From: an uncultured Oscillospiraceae bacterium
Lineage (GTDB): Bacteria > Bacillota > Clostridia > Oscillospirales > Oscillospiraceae
Assembly (NCBI GenBank): GCA_910578575.1
Contig: CAJTQP010000001.1
Span: 1-64,000 of the forward strand
Direction: 5' to 3'
DNA: 64,000 nucleotides
A program made the position numbers and the translations under genes. The number at the start of each line of letters is the position of its first letter. The stretch's first letter is position 1. Below are positions 60,541 to 64,000 of the stretch, piece by piece. The notes below the pieces were generated by a model, which did not search any database, was not told the DNA's origin, and saw nothing but the letters and a program-made list of their open reading frames with translations.

Positions 60541-60627
60541 TTCCTCCAGAAGAATGGTGATGGCGTTCTTCCGGGAGGAAAGGAGCGGTGTGTCTCGCAG
60601 ACCTCCCGGTCAGGGCACACACACCGC
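60541..60627 (-). promoter_or_regulatory. Candidate translational attenuator of the RNHCP gene
   Basis: Minus strand: GCGGTGTG (60620-60627, within the leader peptide) can pair with CACACCGC (60585-60592). CCGGGAGG (60602-60609) can pair with CCTCCCGG (60571-60578), whose loop contains CACACCGC, so the two hairpins exclude each other. A third stem, GAAGAA/TTCTTC (60566-60571 with 60549-60554), ends just before the SD GGAGG. A ribosome stalled on the leader would change which forms. Confidence 0.55.
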
Positions 60628-60648
60628 CGAAGCAAAGTTTCGTTTCAT
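60610..60648 (-). CDS. Leader peptide of the RNHCP gene (12 residues)
   Basis: MKRNFASAVCVP, preceded by a strong SD (AAAAAGGAGTG) and followed by TGA. It lies between promoter 60681-60709 and the RNHCP gene. Its last codons form part of hairpin GCGGTGTG/CACACCGC. Its size, position and hairpins match leader peptides of antibiotic-induced attenuators. Confidence 0.6.
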   Translation of the reverse strand: MKRNFASAVCVP

Positions 60649-60680
60649 GACAAAACACTCCTTTTTCTGTAATCTTGGGC

Positions 60681-60709
60681 ATTGTACCACAGGGGAAGGG
60701 GGATTGCAA
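60681..60709 (-). promoter_or_regulatory. Promoter of the leader peptide-RNHCP unit
   Basis: Minus strand TTGCAA (60704-60709), 17 bp, TACAAT (60681-60686). Confidence 0.7.
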
Positions 60710-60716
60710 GTCCTGT

Positions 60717-61115
60717 TCAAGGCGGGGCAATGTGCAGCTCCTGCTTCAAGGCTGCCTGTAAGATCGCTGATACGTTCACGCCCGCCTTTTCCGCCTCCGC
60801 ATTGAGCCAGGAGGGTAGGGAGACGTTGCGGCGTACTGTGCGCAGATCGTTTTTGCGCCGGTACTCCGTAAAATCCACATCTACCAAGGTGATAATATCT
60901 GTCTCATGCTCTTTTATTACGGAGGATAATGTGGAGGGCTGGGGGAGCGGTTCTTGTTCGTCCTCCATGTCAATGCCCACAAGGCCAATGGCATCGCGGG
61001 CCATTTCCATGGCATCAGCATAGTCGCTGCCCTGGGTGTTGATGTTGAAATCTGGGACGAACACAACAATGTGCGACGCCCCCTGGCTCATGATAATAGG
61101 ATACGCTGCTTTCAT
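60717..61115 (-). CDS. hicB: HicB-family antitoxin
   Basis: 132 residues. The N-terminal HicB fold (MKAAYPIIMSQGASHIVVFV, PDFNINTQGSDYADAMEMAR) is followed by a linker and a C-terminal ribbon-helix-helix (RNVSLPSWLNAEAEKAGVNV). HicB neutralises the HicA RNase and represses the operon by DNA binding. Both parts are intact. It follows hicA by 54 bp and is preceded by AGGGAGGTATTCAC. Confidence 0.9.
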   Translation of the reverse strand: MKAAYPIIMSQGASHIVVFVPDFNINTQGSDYADAMEMARDAIGLVGIDMEDEQEPLPQPSTLSSVIKEHETDIITLVDVDFTEYRRKNDLRTVRRNVSLPSWLNAEAEKAGVNVSAILQAALKQELHIAPP

Positions 61116-61169
61116 GTGAATACCTCCCTGAGGACTGTAACCTCTTGTATCGCATTGGGGATTGGAGGA

Positions 61170-61343
61170 TTATTTCAACCCCCGCCGCTTGATGATCGAC
61201 TTCGCCAACTCCTCGTCCGTCTCTCTATGCCGCACGATGCTTTCTCTTTCCTTCCCCTTCACGTAGATATCATGGCTTGCGCCATGCCGTTTGAAGGTCC
61301 ATCCGTTGCGCTCCAGAAGCGCGATGAGATCTCTCGTCCGCAT
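61170..61343 (-). CDS. hicA: HicA-family mRNA interferase toxin
   Basis: 57 residues, MRTRDLIALLERNGWTFKRH, then GASHDIYVKGKERESIVRHR. The family's catalytic His lies in HGASHDIYV within the dsRBD-like fold. It cleaves mRNA in a ribosome-independent way until bound by HicB. SD AAAGGAGGG. It is first in hicAB, with an operator overlapping the promoter. Confidence 0.9.
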   Translation of the reverse strand: MRTRDLIALLERNGWTFKRHGASHDIYVKGKERESIVRHRETDEELAKSIIKRRGLK

Positions 61344-61363
61344 GGTTTTCCCTCCTTTTGATT

Positions 61364-61392
61364 ATTATACACAAAAAATGTGTATATGACAA
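61364..61392 (-). promoter_or_regulatory. hicAB promoter with overlapping HicB-type operator
   Basis: Minus strand TTGTCA (61387-61392), 17 bp, TATAAT (61364-61369). The spacer is filled by a perfect palindrome TATACACA-N5-TGTGTATA (61366-61386). Confidence 0.75.
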
Positions 61393-61440
61393 TGCTTTTG
61401 TGAAAAAGGGAAGGAAATTTGAAAAACCGCAAAAAATGAC

Positions 61441-61469
61441 TTTACAATTTTTGCTGGCACTGTTATAAT
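61441..61469 (+). promoter_or_regulatory. Promoter of tRNA-Arg
   Basis: TTTACA (61441-61446), 17 bp, TATAAT (61464-61469), 38 bp before the tRNA. Confidence 0.7.
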
Positions 61470-61507
61470 ATCATAGTCCGCCGCAGACAGCGGCGCCCAC
61501 GCGGTAC

Positions 61508-61583
61508 GCGCCAGTAGCGTAATGGATAGCGCATCAGATTCCGGTTCTGAGGGTTGGGGGTTCGAGTCCCTTCTGGCGTGCCA
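61508..61583 (+). tRNA. tRNA-Arg(CCG)
   Basis: Acceptor GCGCCAG / CTGGCGT (one G-T), D-arm GCGT / GCGC, and anticodon stem TCAGA / TCTGA with loop TTCCGGT (anticodon CCG, reads CGG). The T-arm is GGGGG-TTCGAGT-CCCTT. Discriminator G and an encoded CCA. Confidence 0.95.
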
Positions 61584-61589
61584 AGGAAA

Positions 61590-61622
61590 GGCCCCCGGAA
61601 AGTGTAAACTTTCCGGGGGCCC
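61590..61622 (+). terminator. Terminator of tRNA-Arg
   Basis: GGCCCCCGGAAAGT / ACTTTCCGGGGGCC with a 4-nt loop, then CTTTGTAT. Confidence 0.75.
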
Positions 61623-61684
61623 TTTGTATCAAACAAATACCGGCATGAGCCGGTTTGCTTCACACAAAGAAAGGGGTATTCACC

Positions 61685-62857
61685 ATGGGTTTTTCCTTCC
61701 AGGTTCCCACCAACTTCGTCTTCGGCCAGGGTGCCGTACAGAAGCTGCACAAGCAGCGTTTACCGGGCAAAAAGGCCCTCATCGTCATTTCCAGCGGCAA
61801 GTCCACCCGCGCCAACGGCTATCTGGATACTGTCCAGGACCAGCTGAGCAAGGCCGGGGTGGAGTATGCGGTCTTTGACGGCATCTCCGCCAATCCCGTC
61901 ATCGACAACGTTACCGCCGGGGCTGCCTGTGCGCGGGAGAACGGCTGTGACTTCGTCTTGGGCCTGGGGGGCGGCAGCAGCATTGACGCGGCCAAGGCCA
62001 TTGCCATGGTGGCCCCCAACGAGGGCAACTATTGGGATTACGTCTACGGCGGCACCGGCGGCGGCCAGAAGCTGAAGAATAAGCCCCTGCCCATCGTGGC
62101 CATCCCCACCACCGCCGGCACCGGCACGGAGCTGGACGCCTGGACCATCATCACCAACGAGGCCACCAACGAGAAGATGAGCGGCGGCAACCGCAACACC
62201 TTCCCTGTGCTGGCCATCGTGGACCCGGAGCTGATGCTCTCCGTTCCCCCCAAGTTCACCGCCTTCCAGGGATTCGACGCCCTGTTCCACTCTGTGGAGT
62301 CCTATGTAAATAAGAAGGAGAACCTCATGGGTGACACCTTCGCCCTGCGGGCCATCCAGGCGGTGGGCCGGAACCTGGCGGCGGCCTGCGCCGATGGGAA
62401 GGACATCCACGCACGGGAGGAAGTGGCCTTCGGCAGCAGCCTCTCCGGCCTGGTGATGAGTGTGGACAATCTGTGCTCGGAACACGCCATGGAGCACCCC
62501 CTCTCCGCCTACCACCCGGAGGTACCCCACGGGGCGGGCCTCATCATGATCAGCCGGGCCTATTTCACCCACCTGATTGAGAACTGTCCCGACCTCCACG
62601 ACCGTTTTGTGGATATGGCCAAGTCCATGGGCCGGGAAGGGGCCAAGGAGCCCATGGACTTCATCGCCGCCCTGGTGGAGCTTCAGGAGAAATGCGGTGT
62701 GGCGGAGCTGAAGATGTCCGACTACGGCATCCAGCCGGAGGAGTTCCCCACCTTTGCCGCCAACGCCCGGAGCACCATGGGCATCCTCTTCGGCCTGGAC
62801 CGCATCCAGCTCAGCGACCAGGACCTGGTGAAGATTTACGCCGATTCCTACCGCTAA
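61685..62857 (+). CDS. Iron-containing alcohol dehydrogenase
   Basis: 390 residues of the group III (Fe-ADH) family. NAD(P) domain: LGLGGGSSIDAAKAIAMVAP, IPTTAGTGTELDAWTIITNE. Metal site: FDALFHSVESYVNKK and CSEHAMEHPLSAYHPEVPHG with conserved Asp/His ligands. It probably reduces aldehydes such as butyraldehyde in fermentation. SD AAAGGGG before ATG 61685. No separate promoter is clear after the tRNA terminator; an ACCGGC/GCCGGT hairpin lies in the 5' region. Confidence 0.92.
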   Translation: MGFSFQVPTNFVFGQGAVQKLHKQRLPGKKALIVISSGKSTRANGYLDTVQDQLSKAGVEYAVFDGISANPVIDNVTAGAACARENGCDFVLGLGGGSSIDAAKAIAMVAPNEGNYWDYVYGGTGGGQKLKNKPLPIVAIPTTAGTGTELDAWTIITNEATNEKMSGGNRNTFPVLAIVDPELMLSVPPKFTAFQGFDALFHSVESYVNKKENLMGDTFALRAIQAVGRNLAAACADGKDIHAREEVAFGSSLSGLVMSVDNLCSEHAMEHPLSAYHPEVPHGAGLIMISRAYFTHLIENCPDLHDRFVDMAKSMGREGAKEPMDFIAALVELQEKCGVAELKMSDYGIQPEEFPTFAANARSTMGILFGLDRIQLSDQDLVKIYADSYR

Positions 62858-62866
62858 AAAGGATCA

Positions 62867-62905
62867 AAAACAGGAGCGCTCCCGAAGGAAGCGCTCCTGT
62901 TTTTT
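62867..62905 (+). terminator. Terminator of the alcohol dehydrogenase gene
   Basis: AACAGGAGCGCT / AGCGCTCCTGTT followed by TTTT. Confidence 0.9.
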
Positions 62906-62929
62906 GCCGTATGTAGGAAAGTCCGTCCC

Positions 62930-63397
62930 TTACTCCTCTACGTTCTCCCCCACCTTGGTGCCACAGGCGATGCAGAAGAGATCCGTGTCCTCCACAGTCT
63001 CACCGCAGCTAGGGCAGACGTTGGCCTCCACTGGGGCAGCCACCTGGGTGCCGCAGTAAGCGCAGAACTTGGAGCCGTCCCGCAGCTCCGCACCGCAGTT
63101 GGTGCACACGGGGGTGGAGACAGTGAACTCCTGACGGTAGGCGTCGATGGTGGTCTTGGCGTCGGCAATGACCTCCCGCGCAGCCTGGATGGAGGAGTAG
63201 AGGGCCATGATCTCGTCGTCATAGGTCTCTCCGGCGTCCAGCTTGTCCAGGGTCAGCTCACCCAGGTTCAGGATGAACTCCGTGATCTTCCGCTCCTCGT
63301 TGTTGATCTTGATGTGCAGCTTGCCGCTTTCGATGGCGCTGTTGACCTTGCTCCCAGCGGAAGCGGCCAGATTGTTGAGTTTTTCCTGCAATGCCAT
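62930..63397 (-). CDS. Zinc-ribbon protein with helical N-terminus
   Basis: 155 residues. The N-terminal helical half (LQEKLNNLAASAGSKVNSAI; EFILNLGELTLDKLDAG) is followed by two zinc ribbons: CTNCGAELRDGSKFCAYCG and CPSCGETVEDTDLFCIACG. No membrane segment. It is 50 bp after the P-loop gene with its own SD (AAGGAGGAAACCAGTC), so both probably share a promoter. Function unknown. Confidence 0.75.
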   Translation of the reverse strand: MALQEKLNNLAASAGSKVNSAIESGKLHIKINNEERKITEFILNLGELTLDKLDAGETYDDEIMALYSSIQAAREVIADAKTTIDAYRQEFTVSTPVCTNCGAELRDGSKFCAYCGTQVAAPVEANVCPSCGETVEDTDLFCIACGTKVGENVEE

Positions 63398-63447
63398 GAC
63401 TGGTTTCCTCCTTAACTTTGTGCTGTTCTAAGGGTCCCGACGGGCAC

Positions 63448-63861
63448 TTAGAAATAGGATTTCATCGCCTCAGTGGCCAGGGCCACGTCGGCGCTGATGG
63501 TGACGGTGAACTTTACGCCGTTCTGCTCAGAGAAGCGGTCCAACCAAGCCAGGAACTCCTCCACTTCGGGGGAATCGGGCTCGGAGGGGATGATCTTGCA
63601 CAGGCTGTCGATAAAGACATGGGTGAGATCGTAGTTGGAGGCGTACATCCCGCTGATGAAGCCCTTGAAGAATGTAAAGTTGTCGGCGGCAAAGTCGCTG
63701 GACTCCACCAGACGAACGGTATTTTTCACATCAAAGACCAGCTTCTTGCCGATCTCCACGCAAACGACGCTGCCGCTCTCATTGTCTGCGGCGTAGTTGA
63801 TCATCTCAATCATCTGCTTGGTCTTGCCAGTGCCCTTGGCACCCATGATGACTCGAACCAT
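63448..63861 (-). CDS. Small P-loop ATPase-like protein
   Basis: 137 residues. MVRVIMGAKGTGKTKQMIEM carries a Walker A (GAKGTGKT), and YDLTHVFIDSLCKII resembles Walker B. AENFTFFKGF-like and VKFTVTISADVALATEAM strands complete a RecA-like core without extra domains. It may act as a switch or motor with the zinc-ribbon protein. ATG 63861 follows AAGGAGTGATTACT; an in-frame ATG at 63870 is less likely. Confidence 0.72.
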   Translation of the reverse strand: MVRVIMGAKGTGKTKQMIEMINYAADNESGSVVCVEIGKKLVFDVKNTVRLVESSDFAADNFTFFKGFISGMYASNYDLTHVFIDSLCKIIPSEPDSPEVEEFLAWLDRFSEQNGVKFTVTISADVALATEAMKSYF

Positions 63862-63905
63862 AGTAATCACTCCTTAGTTAATACAGAAAAGTATCTGGTA
63901 GCCCT

Positions 63906-63934
63906 ATGTTATCATCCCACCGGGGAAATTGCAA
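63906..63934 (-). promoter_or_regulatory. Promoter of the P-loop/zinc-ribbon pair
   Basis: Minus strand TTGCAA (63929-63934), 17 bp, TAACAT (63906-63911). The remaining 66 bases to the window edge show no gene. Confidence 0.65.
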
Positions 63935-64000
63935 TGGGATGGATAGAATTTCACGAAAAATTCACAGGGATGGGGGCTGCGGTGTGGACAAATGCCCCTC

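Noticed and set aside
1..64000. CRISPR arrays, rRNA genes, replication origin
   Set aside because: I found no regularly spaced repeats, rRNA segments or DnaA-box clusters.

Overview
The window looks like the chromosome of a spore-forming, anaerobic, high-GC member of the Clostridia, most likely an Oscillospiraceae gut bacterium of the Flavonifractor/Intestinimonas/Lawsonibacter type. The reasons are GC-rich codon use, near-consensus sigma-A promoters (TTGACA-17-TATAAT), Shine-Dalgarno starts, spoIVA, rubrerythrin, an EFR1 flavodoxin/ferredoxin, a 2-hydroxyacyl-CoA dehydratase-type pair with its activase, and SLH surface domains. The species is inferred, not shown.

Layout. 0-2.8 kb (minus): rpmG-secE-nusG-rplK-rplA, with a candidate L1-binding site before rplK and an L10 leader with its own promoter at the left edge. 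2.8-5.7 kb: glycosyltransferase and flippase. 5.7-6.4 kb: rubrerythrin. 6.4-11.7 kb (minus): Bce-like ABC transporter plus two-component system with a probable regulator box. 11.8-12.9 kb: broken lipoprotein gene and an 85-bp cloverleaf palindromic element. 12.9-18.9 kb (plus): ruvX, nucleoside phosphorylase, DUF1847 protein, an unknown, mrnC, rqcH, erythromycin-esterase-like lipoprotein. 18.9-26.4 kb (minus): ECF sigma/anti-sigma pair, dehydratase/activase pair, an Rpn-tail microprotein, LUD protein and Na/Pi transporter behind a Pho-box-like promoter. 26.6-30 kb (plus): spoIVA, coaX, a coiled-coil protein. 30-33.7 kb: candidate small RNA and a frameshifted SLH surface protein. 33.9-41.6 kb: EFR1 protein, membrane protein, NSS transporter, Uma2 protein, recQ, a membrane-anchored HTH protein, EamA exporter, AraC regulator. 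41.7-43.4 kb: a 49-residue gene, a lipoprotein, tRNA-Gln. 43.5-47.4 kb: purB, AEC transporter, lipoprotein, Rpn nuclease. 47.4-51.3 kb (minus): ribD-ribE-ribBA-ribH under an FMN riboswitch. 51.4-53.6 kb: frameshifted NhaC-type antiporter, zinc-ribbon protein, Cys-rich small protein with a SigK-like promoter. 53.7-56.2 kb: a structured RNA and an AT-richer island (PBECR4-like protein, RHH protein, a duplicated unknown family, an XRE repressor with twin operators). 56.2-60 kb (minus): prfC-udk-asnS. 60-64 kb: RNHCP gene behind a leader-peptide attenuator, hicAB, tRNA-Arg, iron alcohol dehydrogenase, and a P-loop/zinc-ribbon pair.

Most of the window is ordinary core genome. The unusual parts are regulatory or small: the RNHCP leader peptide with competing hairpins, the approximately 260-nt RNA near 53.7 kb, the cloverleaf element near 12.78 kb, the duplicated island with paired operators, and several autoregulatory sites. 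Three genes carry frameshifts, two of them explained by one missing base, so either pseudogenes or assembly errors are present.
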